Origin: a virus
Reading direction: 5' to 3' (one strand)
Virus record (IMG/VR): IMGVR_UViG_3300017771_000089
Location: 1-26,185 of that record
DNA length: 26,185 bases
A model generated the notes under the pieces. The model was not told the origin of the DNA, ran no database searches, and worked only from the letters and a program-made list of their open reading frames with translations. Numbering within the stretch: position 1 is the stretch's first letter; each line of letters starts with the position of its first letter. Below, in pieces: positions 1 to 8,411 of the stretch. The translations under genes and the position numbers were made by a program.

Positions 1-1884
1 AATATCTCCAATTTTATTCATTTGTTTAATACCAGTAGTCTGGGCTGCACTTAGCTGTTGCTTCTGCTGTTCGTTTGGTGATTGAATGATAAATTCTTTA
101 AATGCGCCAGTTTCTGTCAAACCCTCTTTTAGAGCGTTTTGAATATCAATATTTACTTTTGACAATGCTTGCTCACGTGCCTTATCGAATGTAGCACCAG
201 GGACTGCTGAAAATTGTTGCAAATAAGTTCTATAGTTTTGCTTGAATTTATTTACTGCTAGGGTGTGGTTAACCTCATTTAATGCTCCAAACGCTCTAAC
301 ATTGCCAAGAATTTCAGGACTGTTGTTAACAGTGCTTTCAATCATTGACATATGAAGCTGTGTCGTTGTATCTGCAAACAAACTATCAGATTGCTTGGCT
401 AGGTTCATAGCACGATTTAGTGCCTCAGGGCTTTCATAGTGACCACCTAGAGCAATGTCCATGGTCAGACGTCCAGTTTTATACAGCTCGTCGTTAGTAG
501 CCTTTGTTTGACGCCAACGCTGTGCATCAGAAGTGATACGACGTGCATTTTGCAACATCTTAGACTCACGTCCAAAGTAAAGAATAGTGCCACGGCTTTC
601 AATATCTTTGACTTCTGCATCGGTCAAGTCACCGTCACCACCAAGCCTGTTCATTTCATCAACAACCCAAGCATCATATTCAAGCTGCTTTGCTTGTTCC
701 TCTCTGTTAGCGTCTTGGTTTTGTCTAGTAACAATGCTGTTTTCAATGTCTTCTAATTCAGCAGCAAAGGTTGGAAATGATTTACGCAGTGTTTGTCCAT
801 TAGAACCACTACCTGGATAATCAAGAATTGAATCGATGACACCAGCTTCGAGAGCATAAGCACCACTTTCTTTTGATTTAGTTTCTAAATACTTACGAAG
901 ATCTTCCCGTTTTTGAAAGGAAGGATTTGTACTGTTCCAACGAATTAAACCTGCTACTTGGGCTTGGTTAAAAGCTACAGCAAATGCGTTTTGACGGTCT
1001 TGTGTGAGTTCTTTTTCTTGCAGTGCTCGTCTGTCTTTAAGAAAAAGGTTACGACGGTTACCGACCAATTCGTCTAGTTTCGCGTAGACACCAGCACCTG
1101 CAAGAACTTCAGGACGTGCTTGACCTACAAAGTTGACCTCCATAAACTCACGCTTTGCTTCAGTCAAGAAAGCGTCAAAGTCAGTGATAGGTGCGTTTTG
1201 TTCTAGCTCTTTAGCACGGATCTTTTGTTCAAGAAACTCCGGAAATTTGTTTAGGCTGTTTTGAAATAACTGTTTATGCTGTACCCAACGTTTTGTGTTC
1301 CGGTTTTGGTAGACCGCAAACATGCCATCAATAAGGCTAGTGTCAGCATCAGGTCCAAACATTTCTTGGACACTGTCTTGTGCAGCAAACTCTGAACGTG
1401 TTAGATTGTCGTCCATTTTTTGGTACGACACCATTTGATCATAAGTTACACCAGTCCTTGAAATGACGTCATGAGCAGCAGCAACCTTTTTCTCCTCTTG
1501 CTCCTGCATGTAGTCACCAAGCATACTAAAAGCAGTTTGGCTAAAAGCACTAATGTTGGCTAGATCAGTTTGTCTTGACTTGTTTTCAGCATCCAGATTA
1601 TCCATCTGAATTTTGTAGTCACGATCCAACGCATCCTTATAGGATTGCCGTTGCAATGACTGCATTCGGTAGTTGGTTTCGCGGTTAGCGTCTTCAGCAG
1701 AGTTGACTAGGCGTTGTGCACGCAAGTAAATCTGTTCGTTTTCTTTTGCGAATTCACGAGCACGTTGTACACCACGAACTTGTTTTTCTGTTTGTCGCTC
1801 AATCTTAGCCGTTTGGTCTGGAACCCGAATTTGAAATTCACTAAAACTTCCCGGCTTAGAGTATGTCTTGTAATTTTTAGGCAT
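1..1884 (-). CDS. Internal virion protein, gp15-like (partial, cut by left edge)
   Basis: An open frame starts at ATG 1884 (MPKNYKTYSKPG...) and runs without a stop for 628 codons to the first base of the window, so the C-terminus is missing. The protein is hydrophilic, rich in Gln, Glu, Asn and Arg, and looks largely helical, with no signal peptide or membrane segment. By position, directly after tail tube B and a gp14-like gene, it matches T7 gene 15, an internal core protein ejected into the host to help genome entry; T7 gp15 is about 750 residues. The assignment rests on order, size and composition, not on a recognised motif. It could also be the start of a gp15/gp16-type fusion. It begins 12 nt after the upstream stop. 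Its start context, CAACTATG, resembles those of two other virion genes here and has no clear Shine-Dalgarno sequence. Confidence 0.8.
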   Translation of the reverse strand, partial: MPKNYKTYSKPGSFSEFQIRVPDQTAKIERQTEKQVRGVQRAREFAKENEQIYLRAQRLVNSAEDANRETNYRMQSLQRQSYKDALDRDYKIQMDNLDAENKSRQTDLANISAFSQTAFSMLGDYMQEQEEKKVAAAHDVISRTGVTYDQMVSYQKMDDNLTRSEFAAQDSVQEMFGPDADTSLIDGMFAVYQNRNTKRWVQHKQLFQNSLNKFPEFLEQKIRAKELEQNAPITDFDAFLTEAKREFMEVNFVGQARPEVLAGAGVYAKLDELVGNRRNLFLKDRRALQEKELTQDRQNAFAVAFNQAQVAGLIRWNSTNPSFQKREDLRKYLETKSKESGAYALEAGVIDSILDYPGSGSNGQTLRKSFPTFAAELEDIENSIVTRQNQDANREEQAKQLEYDAWVVDEMNRLGGDGDLTDAEVKDIESRGTILYFGRESKMLQNARRITSDAQRWRQTKATNDELYKTGRLTMDIALGGHYESPEALNRAMNLAKQSDSLFADTTTQLHMSMIESTVNNSPEILGNVRAFGALNEVNHTLAVNKFKQNYRTYLQQFSAVPGATFDKAREQALSKVNIDIQNALKEGLTETGAFKEFIIQSPNEQQKQQLSAAQTTGIKQMNKIGDI

Positions 1885-1895
1885 AGTTGAAAGTT

Positions 1896-2948
1896 TTATT
1901 TGGTGAATCCAACAACTTGTGAAGCAATTTGCATGCTATTACGGAAGAAAGCACCGGCCAAGTTAGCTTGATAAGGAATGCTCTTCATTGGTTTAGGACC
2001 TTGCTTCGGCTTGTAAATGTCTTGGTATTGTGGGAACGGCAGTGCAAGTGGTTTAGGCAGCGGTGGTGAGATTTGTGGTTTCAGCATAATGTTAGCCTCA
2101 GCGTCTATGTCAGCCTGCAGCCTTTGCATTGCAATTTGACTTCGGTTTAAACTGTCAGCAGCGACTAGGTTGTTTTCACTCAATTCAAGTGCAAGATTGT
2201 CCTGCATATTTTGCTGACGTGCAACCAAAAGGTCCATATCAACCTGCCCTGTATCAATCATCAGTTCATTGACAATGTCACTCTCTACAGCGTTAGCTTC
2301 AGCTTGAATAGCATTAAGACTTTTAGCAGCAGCCCGTCCAGCTTGTCCACGTGCAGCAGCTTGACCTTTAGCTTTGAGAGCAGAGATACCAGCTGTACGC
2401 AGTTGAGAAGTAGCCCCTGCTTTAAGTTTTTTCTTTTTGAGCATCAGACCATGTGCCTGAGCTGTGTAGTTAAGAAGAGTCTCTTGACCACTTAGCTCTA
2501 GCTCAATCTGCTGCTCCATCAAATTACGGTCTGCCTGAAGATTAGCAAACTCACTAGCAATAAAATTAAAACCTTTTTGTTGAACAGCTTGCTCAACGGA
2601 TTGGTTGTAAGACCGCATATCTTGAGAAAACTCAAAATCACGGATTGCCATTTTAGTATTCCAATCCTGCTGACGGTTGTTGGCTTGGAATTGAAGATCG
2701 CGCCTCAGATTTTTTTTAGAAATCTTTTGCCCTTTTACTTCGTGCTCAAACCTACGCTCTAGCTCTTCACCTTCATATGCATAGACCTCTTTGTTATATT
2801 TATTAGTTTCCTTTGCTACTTTTTTTGCGTGTGCGTTTTGTGTAGATGCACCACCTGTAAAAATGTCGCCAATAGTCTTAAATATATTTAGCTCTAAACC
2901 AGACTCTTCAAGCTGTTGATCCAGTATATTTTGTTTTGGGTTAAACAT
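1896..2948 (-). CDS. Internal virion protein, gp14-like
   Basis: A 350-residue protein starting MFNPKQNILDQQ. The start is chosen at ATG 2948 because AGGAGG lies five bases upstream, one of the best Shine-Dalgarno sequences in the window; a TTG one codon earlier is less likely. The ATG overlaps the stop of tail tube B (TGATG), implying translational coupling. The middle (about residues 50-270) is highly charged and Gln/Ala-rich, typical of a long helical, coiled-coil-prone protein, with an Ala-rich stretch near 185-215. The C-terminal part is Pro-rich (about 295-335). Position after the tail-tube gene and before a long core protein corresponds to T7 gene 14, whose product leaves the virion and helps form the channel across the cell envelope. 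T7 gp14 is 196 residues, so this one is much longer. Assignment is by synteny and composition. Confidence 0.75.
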   Translation of the reverse strand: MFNPKQNILDQQLEESGLELNIFKTIGDIFTGGASTQNAHAKKVAKETNKYNKEVYAYEGEELERRFEHEVKGQKISKKNLRRDLQFQANNRQQDWNTKMAIRDFEFSQDMRSYNQSVEQAVQQKGFNFIASEFANLQADRNLMEQQIELELSGQETLLNYTAQAHGLMLKKKKLKAGATSQLRTAGISALKAKGQAAARGQAGRAAAKSLNAIQAEANAVESDIVNELMIDTGQVDMDLLVARQQNMQDNLALELSENNLVAADSLNRSQIAMQRLQADIDAEANIMLKPQISPPLPKPLALPFPQYQDIYKPKQGPKPMKSIPYQANLAGAFFRNSMQIASQVVGFTK

Positions 2949-5584
2949 CAAGCCCTCCTATAGAATCGCGGTGTATATTGTCCTTCCCACATCATCGCAT
3001 TAACGGCAACTGGAAAAGGTGAGTTATTGAACATTTTTAGTCTAAAGTTTTCAGTGCGTTGATGGATGGGGATAGTAAATACAGTTTCGTTATTAAGAGG
3101 TACGTCGTTAGCAAGATACTGGTTTGCTTCTGCTACAGGTTGAATGTCAAACCATTCATCAATGTAAAACTTGATAGCAGCGTTGTTAGCGGGTGCTGTG
3201 GTTAAGACAATAGTTGTGTCGTTAGTAAAGGTAAAACCCGTCTCATTGACACCGTTGACACTGACTTTAACATCAGACCTGTCAGCAAACTTTAGATCAC
3301 GTTTGTTAAAAGTGTAGGTAGTGGTAGAACCATCACCAGTAAACTCAACACTATATGGCAATCTGCCTTGTTGTTTAACTTTGAAACTCATCATACCTGA
3401 CAAACCAACTGCAAACTTCATACGTGCAATAGTAAGATTAGCTGTAAAATCTGTAATTCTATTGTCAGGTCGGTAGTATGTACGAGGTAGCTCTACATCA
3501 AAATTATACTTAAATCCAACAATAACATCACCAGCAACGTCAAGAGCGTCTTCACCAGATGCTGTCAAATTTTTGTTGGGAATAATAAAGAAAGTTTCAG
3601 TGCTGGGGGAGTTGGGACCATTTGTATCAGACGCACGTTCAGGTGTAAGGGTGAAGCCTGACTCGACAAATGTACCACTACTTGTATCGCCTTTAATTAC
3701 AATGATAGGTGTCAAAGACGAAACGTCATTGTACGGTATGTAGCATTTAGTCTGGTCATTAACAGAATCGTAAACAACTGCATTAGATGCAATGTTTTTG
3801 TACAGGTCAATAGAAGGGTTGACCTTTTCACCTTCGTTGTTGACGATAATAGCTTGTTCAGGACTTTGGCTAAGTGCAGCTTTGAGCAGTGTAAACTGGT
3901 TACCCTGTTTAGTCACTGCGTACATAATGTCAGAATCAGGTGCAAGGAACTGAACAGTACCTGGCATTAACCAACTGACCCACGATTGCATTAGGTTGGT
4001 TTGCCCATCGTTGTAGTAACGGAACAGAAACACTTCATTAAGGCTTTGACCACTTAAAGCAATCAAAGAGTTTTGAGGACTAGAAACCATCAAATCAATG
4101 CTTGGTGAAATCCATTCTTTTACGACACGAGAAGTGTCCAAAACTTGTGGGTTTTCTTGCTGACCACGTGTAACCATGCTGAACACACGGCTATAACCAG
4201 GTGTCTTGCTAACAAAGTTGATGTTACTACCAACGTCCACAGGATGGATATTACGATCCATCTGGTAGTTAGAAAGCGTTCTAATTGTTGCCAATCCAGG
4301 TGTCAACACACCGGTATCAGAAAACAAAATAAATTGTTGATTCTCACTAAACAACACAACACCCTGAGCTGTAGGAATTACAGCACTTAGCGACGTAGGT
4401 CGAATAGAAGAACAACTAATGTCAATAGGGTCAGAATCAATAACAGTCTGAGCGGTGGTAAAAAAGAAGTTATAAAAATCACCTGATCGACTTAGAATGA
4501 CATTGTCACCAGAAATAAAGCCAAGGCGATTGTTATGAAAGAACCCACCTGTAATTTTATTAGCTACAAAACTAGGCTGTGAATTAGTTTGGTCGTCACC
4601 TACTTGCCTGTCAACATAATTAATTTCTCTAAATATAAACGTGTTAGTAGCTGTGTTGACAAGTTCATGTGGCATTGTGGAATTGTCAAGTCCAATTGAA
4701 ACTGTTGGATTGATTGTTTCTTCCCAAAACCCTTCACCGCCAACACCATTGTGTGCTACAAATTTCACCCAATAGTCAGCATCATTTGCACCAGTCAGTA
4801 CAACTTTAATAATTCTTCCATGCCTAGATTGGACAGGAAGGTCACTAATGTTTGTAACCTTATCTTCTATTGCTACTAAGTCAAGGTTATTAATACCGCC
4901 TTCTGCATGAATGCCCATGTCAGCAGTGTGGACAAGCTCTAGCTCGTTTGCAAATTTAGTAACAGTAATACCAGCATGGCTGCCAGTCATTGATTCAATG
5001 TCTGACTTGATTGCATTAAGAACTTCAGTGGAATCACTAGAACTACTTGCAGTAAATGTTGCTGTTTGCGTAGAACCACCAACAGTGATGTCAACTGTAT
5101 AAACAGCGCCGTTTATAACAGTACCAAGCACCAAAGACACTGACCTAAGTGGATTATAGGATGAGTCAGAAACAGCAGTGTCAGCAATTACGTTGTCTTT
5201 GCTGTTAATAATAATACTGGTGTCCTGGACAGTAATGATTTCATAATTATCTTTAGTCCCGTCTAGGTATCCAGTGCCGTTAGGAAACGTGACTGTAGCT
5301 GCAGTGCCAGTTAATGCGTTCCAAATGTCAATGTCAGTACCTTTGATTACACCAATGTACTCTTCATCGTCGTCACGTTTAATGTAAAACCATTTACCAC
5401 CATCGTATGTAGTACCAGTACCTAGGTTAAGAATGTGCTCAAAACCAGGTCGCTTAGTTAATCCATATGTAGCATCAGGAAATCCGTTGTAGCACTCACG
5501 GACTTGACCTGGCAGCATTTTATTATCTGATTGTTTGGACACGCCACCAAGGTAGGTTCCGATCCGCTGAGTGACTGATGCCAT
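2948..5584 (-). CDS. Tail tubular protein B (gp12-like, nozzle)
   Basis: An 878-residue protein beginning MASVTQRIGTYLGGVSKQ. The N-terminal pattern (a 'GGVSKQSD...LPGQV..C.N..P....GL.KRPG' arrangement, residues 13-50) is characteristic of podoviral tail tubular protein B, T7 gp12, which forms the nozzle of the short tail and carries the fibres. T7 gp12 is 794 residues, so this is slightly longer. The rest is rich in beta-forming residues and Thr/Ser/Asn, with no membrane segment, as expected for a beta-propeller virion protein. Residues about 730-790 contain a domain with the phrase VEFTGDGSTTTYTF followed by VNGVNETGFTF, resembling a small beta-sandwich module found in phage tail proteins. 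The ATG immediately follows the TAA of tail tube A, so the two genes abut. Confidence 0.92.
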   Translation of the reverse strand: MASVTQRIGTYLGGVSKQSDNKMLPGQVRECYNGFPDATYGLTKRPGFEHILNLGTGTTYDGGKWFYIKRDDDEEYIGVIKGTDIDIWNALTGTAATVTFPNGTGYLDGTKDNYEIITVQDTSIIINSKDNVIADTAVSDSSYNPLRSVSLVLGTVINGAVYTVDITVGGSTQTATFTASSSSDSTEVLNAIKSDIESMTGSHAGITVTKFANELELVHTADMGIHAEGGINNLDLVAIEDKVTNISDLPVQSRHGRIIKVVLTGANDADYWVKFVAHNGVGGEGFWEETINPTVSIGLDNSTMPHELVNTATNTFIFREINYVDRQVGDDQTNSQPSFVANKITGGFFHNNRLGFISGDNVILSRSGDFYNFFFTTAQTVIDSDPIDISCSSIRPTSLSAVIPTAQGVVLFSENQQFILFSDTGVLTPGLATIRTLSNYQMDRNIHPVDVGSNINFVSKTPGYSRVFSMVTRGQQENPQVLDTSRVVKEWISPSIDLMVSSPQNSLIALSGQSLNEVFLFRYYNDGQTNLMQSWVSWLMPGTVQFLAPDSDIMYAVTKQGNQFTLLKAALSQSPEQAIIVNNEGEKVNPSIDLYKNIASNAVVYDSVNDQTKCYIPYNDVSSLTPIIVIKGDTSSGTFVESGFTLTPERASDTNGPNSPSTETFFIIPNKNLTASGEDALDVAGDVIVGFKYNFDVELPRTYYRPDNRITDFTANLTIARMKFAVGLSGMMSFKVKQQGRLPYSVEFTGDGSTTTYTFNKRDLKFADRSDVKVSVNGVNETGFTFTNDTTIVLTTAPANNAAIKFYIDEWFDIQPVAEANQYLANDVPLNNETVFTIPIHQRTENFRLKMFNNSPFPVAVNAMMWEGQYTPRFYRRA

Positions 5585-6199
5585 TTATCGATAAAGTGCG
5601 TTGTAAGGTTGATAGCTTTGGTAACGATTGGTTTCTCCAGAATGTCCAAAGAACGTATAGTCACCTTGATTGCATTCATATTCCATAGCCATAGCCCTGG
5701 TAAATGCTTCTTTTTGTTGAAGGATTTGATATTGATTTGCGTCACCAACAATTCGACTTGACGTAATCGATGCAGCACGTGCAGTAATAAAATCTGCAAT
5801 AGGTTTAGGCAGATCTACCCAATCAAATAGCCAAACAATGTCACACTCAATGTCTTTCGTAAATGTGTATGTGTGATGTGCCTTGTCGTATAGCTTACCG
5901 CTACGACGAATAACGTCAAGTTCTACGTTGGCTGCGTTAGTGGTTGTATCAATCTGCAGAATATTATTGGGAATGGCAATTTCGTTGTCATTATTACGAG
6001 TCATTTTATAATGACCCTCTTTGTTAAATGTCCATCCCTCCGCCTGTACTTCCCGTGAGACTTCAAGCAAAGTCTGATAGGCAATCGCAACGTCCGGGTT
6101 GGTTTGATCTAGGGTAGTCACAGGCGCTTGACCACATGACTGCAGAATTTGATTCACAGCGGAAAGTTCTTGCTGCGAGTTAGTGGTAGGAAAAGCCAT
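5585..6199 (-). CDS. Tail tubular protein A (gp11-like, adaptor)
   Basis: A 204-residue protein, close to T7 gp11 (196 residues). The N-terminus, reading SAVNQILQSCGQAPV then DVAIAYQTL and REVQAEGW-FN at residues 13-60, fits the tail tubular protein A family: a helical start with a conserved SIG/SCGQAPV-like turn and an E-x-Q-x-x-GW motif. It forms the ring joining the portal to the nozzle. Position between the capsid gene and tail tube B agrees with T7. It starts at ATG 6199, only a few bases after the U-rich tail of a strong terminator, and has no visible Shine-Dalgarno sequence, so expression should depend on read-through past the terminator. It abuts tail tube B. Confidence 0.92.
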   Translation of the reverse strand: MAFPTTNSQQELSAVNQILQSCGQAPVTTLDQTNPDVAIAYQTLLEVSREVQAEGWTFNKEGHYKMTRNNDNEIAIPNNILQIDTTTNAANVELDVIRRSGKLYDKAHHTYTFTKDIECDIVWLFDWVDLPKPIADFITARAASITSSRIVGDANQYQILQQKEAFTRAMAMEYECNQGDYTFFGHSGETNRYQSYQPYNALYR

Positions 6200-6201
6200 A
6201 T

Positions 6202-6233
6202 AAAAATAAAAAAAGGGACCCCGGAGGATCCCT
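6202..6233 (-). terminator. Rho-independent terminator after the capsid gene
   Basis: Read on the minus strand, AGGGATCC - TCCG - GGGTCCCT forms an 8-bp stem (one G-T wobble) with a four-base loop, followed by TTTTTTTATTTTT. It lies between the capsid stop and the tail tube A start, the same place as the major T7 terminator after gene 10. It should reduce transcription into the tail genes relative to capsid. The U-tract runs nearly into the start codon of the next gene. Confidence 0.9.
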
Positions 6234-6253
6234 GTATAAGTTGATTTAAATAA

Positions 6254-7390
6254 TCAGAATGCAGCAGGTGCAGAAGCGGTACCAGCGTACAGCTCCACAG
6301 CACATGCAGGGTTCAGGTAGTCAGAGCCCATGGCAAGACGACCCAGGATTACGTCACCTTGGTAGACCACGGAGACGTCACCACTGGTGACCTGGACCTG
6401 AGGACCAATTGCTTCCACGCAGCCAGCGGCTTCACGTTGGAAAATAATTCCACAGGAATTAGCGAATTCGGTTTCTTCACCGTACTCGTTGTTGATGCCG
6501 GTGACATCGTTAGCAGCATCTTCCAAAGCTTCACCAACGAAGGAGCCGGTGTTACCAGGAGAAGTGGTGCCAGGGTTAGTCGCAGAACCAGTACCGTACT
6601 TGGTGCCATACTGGCTGAAGAACGGAATGTTCATGGACTTGTAGATCTTGATACCAGCAATCTCAACAATGCCCTGGCCGCTTTGCAGCGCAGCGCCTTG
6701 CTCGTCGCGGTTGATCAGACCGTTGTTACCGACCTCTTGGATCAGTGCATAGTATTGGCGAGGGTTCAAAACACCCACGCGACCTTCAGAAGACACACCC
6801 TTTTCGTCCATCGCAGCAGCGGCGTCGAAGAAAGCGGTGGTCAGGTTTTGAGCATTGTAAGCATCAGAAGCGTTAGCAGTGGTGCCAACACGAATCTGGG
6901 TGCCGCCGGGCTCAACAAAACTAGACTTGGTAACCGGGGATGCAGCACGTGCGCCACGGGTGACAGCACGGAAGATAAGACGGTCATACTTTTGGGCCAA
7001 AGCGTAGCCGATCTTACGGCTAATCTCAGAACGCAAATCGTAGTGAGACAGAGTCTCGTCAAGATCATACACGAAAGCCGAGCTGATGAGCAGATCGTCA
7101 ACCGTGATGGTCTTTTCAGCCACCGGAGGTGCACCGTCGGAGTTACCGAGGATAGCGTTTCCGGGGGTGTGGAATTCAGCAGTTGTGCGTCCCGTGTAGA
7201 TGAACTGCATAGACTTGCCGTTCTTCAGGGTGCGCTTCATGACCAGGTCACGAGCGATTGCATTGTACTGGAAACCTTTGAACATTTCTCCACTGAACAG
7301 TTTCAAGTAGAGAGCGCGGGCGTCTCCCGCGGAGTTTGATTGACCAGCCCTAGTTAGGGAAGTGGTCAGATCAGAAGACTGATGTGCCAT
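6254..7390 (-). CDS. Major capsid protein (gp10-like)
   Basis: A 378-residue protein (T7 gp10A is 345) starting MAHQSSDLTTSLTRAGQ. The sequence shows the T7-like HK97-fold capsid arrangement: an N-terminal arm, then ALYLKLFSGEMFKGF (residues 27-41), a GKSMQFIYTGRT strand, an 'AEKTITVDDLLISSAFVYDLDE' segment, then YALAQKYDRLIFRAV and VLNPRQYYALIQEV. These are all typical of the podoviral capsid family. It assembles the head shell on the scaffold. The gene is visibly richer in G/C-ending codons than its neighbours, consistent with selection for high expression. It is preceded by a roughly 150-nt leader with palindromes and followed by a strong intrinsic terminator. No classical Shine-Dalgarno sequence is seen before the ATG. 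Confidence 0.96.
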   Translation of the reverse strand: MAHQSSDLTTSLTRAGQSNSAGDARALYLKLFSGEMFKGFQYNAIARDLVMKRTLKNGKSMQFIYTGRTTAEFHTPGNAILGNSDGAPPVAEKTITVDDLLISSAFVYDLDETLSHYDLRSEISRKIGYALAQKYDRLIFRAVTRGARAASPVTKSSFVEPGGTQIRVGTTANASDAYNAQNLTTAFFDAAAAMDEKGVSSEGRVGVLNPRQYYALIQEVGNNGLINRDEQGAALQSGQGIVEIAGIKIYKSMNIPFFSQYGTKYGTGSATNPGTTSPGNTGSFVGEALEDAANDVTGINNEYGEETEFANSCGIIFQREAAGCVEAIGPQVQVTSGDVSVVYQGDVILGRLAMGSDYLNPACAVELYAGTASAPAAF

Positions 7391-7543
7391 TTGTTAGGTA
7401 CTAATAATTGTGTATAAACAGTCTCCAAACGTTTGGAAAAATTTTTGTGGTCTATCCCACCGTCTAGACGGCGAAGGGTGTCTTCCGTAGAAGGCCAACG
7501 CCAATGCAAGGGAGGTCCGACTTTGAGGTGCCTCCCAAGCTTT
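7391..7543 (-). promoter_or_regulatory. Leader upstream of capsid gene, with palindromes
   Basis: About 150 nt between the 48-residue CxxC protein and the capsid start. It holds two perfect 12-bp palindromes, CCAAACGTTTGG (7425-7436) and CCGTCTAGACGG (7460-7471), and an inverted repeat GGGAGG...CCTCCC with a 15-nt loop (7510-7536). The hairpin is not followed by a U-tract, so it is not an obvious terminator. In T7 a strong phage promoter sits before gene 10, so a promoter or RNA-processing site is plausible here, but I cannot identify a promoter motif directly. An out-of-frame ORF also crosses this leader (see findings). Confidence 0.4.
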
Positions 7544-7690
7544 TTACAAAAGTCCTTTAAGACACTTCTTTTGTTTGCGACATTGTGGTTTTTTGTCACC
7601 ACAGTGACCACAACGATTGAAAACTACATCACCAGAATCAGGAGTCATCTTAGTGATAGCAGCCTTAGCAACCTTAGATTGATGTGGCAT
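7544..7690 (-). CDS. Small CxxC (possible zinc-ribbon) protein
   Basis: A 48-residue ORF starting MPHQSKVAKAAITKM and ending in a basic, cysteine-bearing segment: CGHCGDKKPQCRKQKKC at about residues 27-43. One CxxC plus two further cysteines could bind one zinc ion. Its first residues and codons resemble the capsid start (MAHQSS), which may be chance. It is placed between other tiny genes in the scaffold-capsid interval. I do not recognise a family. Amino-acid content and tight placement support a real gene, but no Shine-Dalgarno sequence is seen. A +1 reading frame continues open past its stop for over 50 codons, so a frameshifted extension cannot be excluded. Confidence 0.55.
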   Translation of the reverse strand: MPHQSKVAKAAITKMTPDSGDVVFNRCGHCGDKKPQCRKQKKCLKGLL

Positions 7691-7703
7691 AATAAATTTT
7701 TAG

Positions 7704-7823
7704 TTATGTGCAGTTTGCAATGGTGCGCTTAAGGATGTAAGAAACGCCCCGATACTTTAAGACAATTTCTTTTTGCTTGGCTTGCTGTTCACGGATGCGC
7801 TGACGGATTTCGATTTGAGACAT
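7704..7823 (-). CDS. Tiny protein, DUF4278-like
   Basis: A 39-residue ORF, MSQIEIRQRIREQQAK... ending KEIVLKYRGVSYILKR plus a short tail. The phrase LKYRGVSY (about residues 22-29) matches the hallmark L-x-YRG-x-x-Y of DUF4278, a short domain I know mainly from cyanobacterial proteins; its function is not known. The N-terminus is a charged helix. It lies between a terminator-like hairpin and the CxxC gene. The match is short, so the family call is tentative, but the reading frame looks coding. A host-derived origin is possible. Confidence 0.55.
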   Translation of the reverse strand: MSQIEIRQRIREQQAKQKEIVLKYRGVSYILKRTIANCT

Positions 7824-7834
7824 GATTAGTTCAG

Positions 7835-7866
7835 AAAAAACCTACCCCCCGTTCCATGGTTAGGTT
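7835..7866 (-). terminator. Terminator-like hairpin upstream of the DUF4278-like gene
   Basis: On the minus strand AACCTA...TAGGTT (extendable by two pairs past one mismatch) is followed by TTTT, giving a TTTTTT run. It lies between the beta-barrel-like gene and the 39-residue gene. A second small hairpin, TCCCA-ATAA-TGGGA, lies just upstream at 7874-7887. The pair could end messages from the scaffold region or act as a processing site before capsid expression. Confidence 0.5.
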
Positions 7867-7909
7867 GCCTGCGTCCCAATAATGGGATGAACGTACGGCT
7901 TGACTTTAA

Positions 7910-8254
7910 TCAGAACTCGTAAACAAATCCAATTTTAGTGCCAAAGAGATTGTCAATATCTGAGGTCATAAAAGATGCCTCAGCATATGCGGACACACTA
8001 TCAAAGAGATCGGCCGATCCTCCAACTTTGCCTGACAATTCAAGCTCAGTGTCACCATTATCAGGGGCAACGATTGCAGGCCCTGCCTGAATATACCAGT
8101 TGTCCTTTTTGTAACCAACGTGATTGTCGATAACAGTGACACCATAATCAGAACCGGCAAAACTAGAGTTGGCTTCGACGTTCAAATATGGTCCTGCAGT
8201 GGCAGGAGCTGTAACAGCAATAAGTGCTGCGGGAAGGAAAGCAATGGGTTTCAT
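7910..8254 (-). CDS. Small exported, outer-membrane beta-barrel-like protein
   Basis: A 114-residue protein starting at ATG 8254 (MKPIAFLPAALIAVTAPATA), which reads as a typical signal peptide: basic N-terminus, hydrophobic core, and an A-x-A cleavage site near residues 18-20. The mature part has alternating polar/hydrophobic beta strands (YLNVEAN, YGVTVIDNHVGY, WYIQAGP, LELSGKVGG, SAYAEASFM) and ends GTKIGFVYEF. A terminal aromatic residue on a last strand is the classic signal of outer-membrane beta-barrels. Proteins of this kind are, from memory, also found in other marine cyanophages, where I would expect them to be virion- or envelope-associated. Function is unknown. It starts one base after the stop of the preceding gene; the 12 upstream codons of the longer frame lie inside that gene and are not used. 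Confidence 0.75.
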   Translation of the reverse strand: MKPIAFLPAALIAVTAPATAGPYLNVEANSSFAGSDYGVTVIDNHVGYKKDNWYIQAGPAIVAPDNGDTELELSGKVGGSADLFDSVSAYAEASFMTSDIDNLFGTKIGFVYEF

Positions 8255-8255
8255 G

Positions 8256-8411
8256 TTAAGCGTAGCGTTTTTTAGCGGTTTTGGCAGCACGTTTGAAGTT
8301 GCTGGCAGTCGGTGCTTTTTTAGAGCCCGGCGTCCTCATCTTCTCCCCACTGCCTGCGGCGATACGACGCCGCTTAGCGTGGATGTTAGCGTAGAGTCCA
8401 GGTTTAGCCAT
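8256..8411 (-). CDS. Small basic conserved phage protein (MAKPGLYANIHAKR type)
   Basis: A 51-residue, Lys/Arg-rich protein beginning MAKPGLYANIHAKRRRIAAG, with a GSGEKMRTPGSK-P segment and a KRAAKTAKK tail. I recognise this as a small protein recurring in many marine phages next to head genes; its role is not established. Its high positive charge suggests nucleic-acid or acidic-protein contact, for example with DNA or with the strongly acidic scaffold. The ATG lies within the last codons of the upstream 71-residue gene (8-nt overlap), and the beta-barrel-like gene starts one base after its stop, so it sits in a translationally coupled chain. Confidence 0.75.
   Translation of the reverse strand: MAKPGLYANIHAKRRRIAAGSGEKMRTPGSKKAPTASNFKRAAKTAKKRYA

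Noticed and set aside
6359-7339. 326-residue open frame on the plus strand
   Set aside because: It lies fully antisense to the capsid gene and its composition is that of a shadow; the capsid gene's biased codons explain its length.
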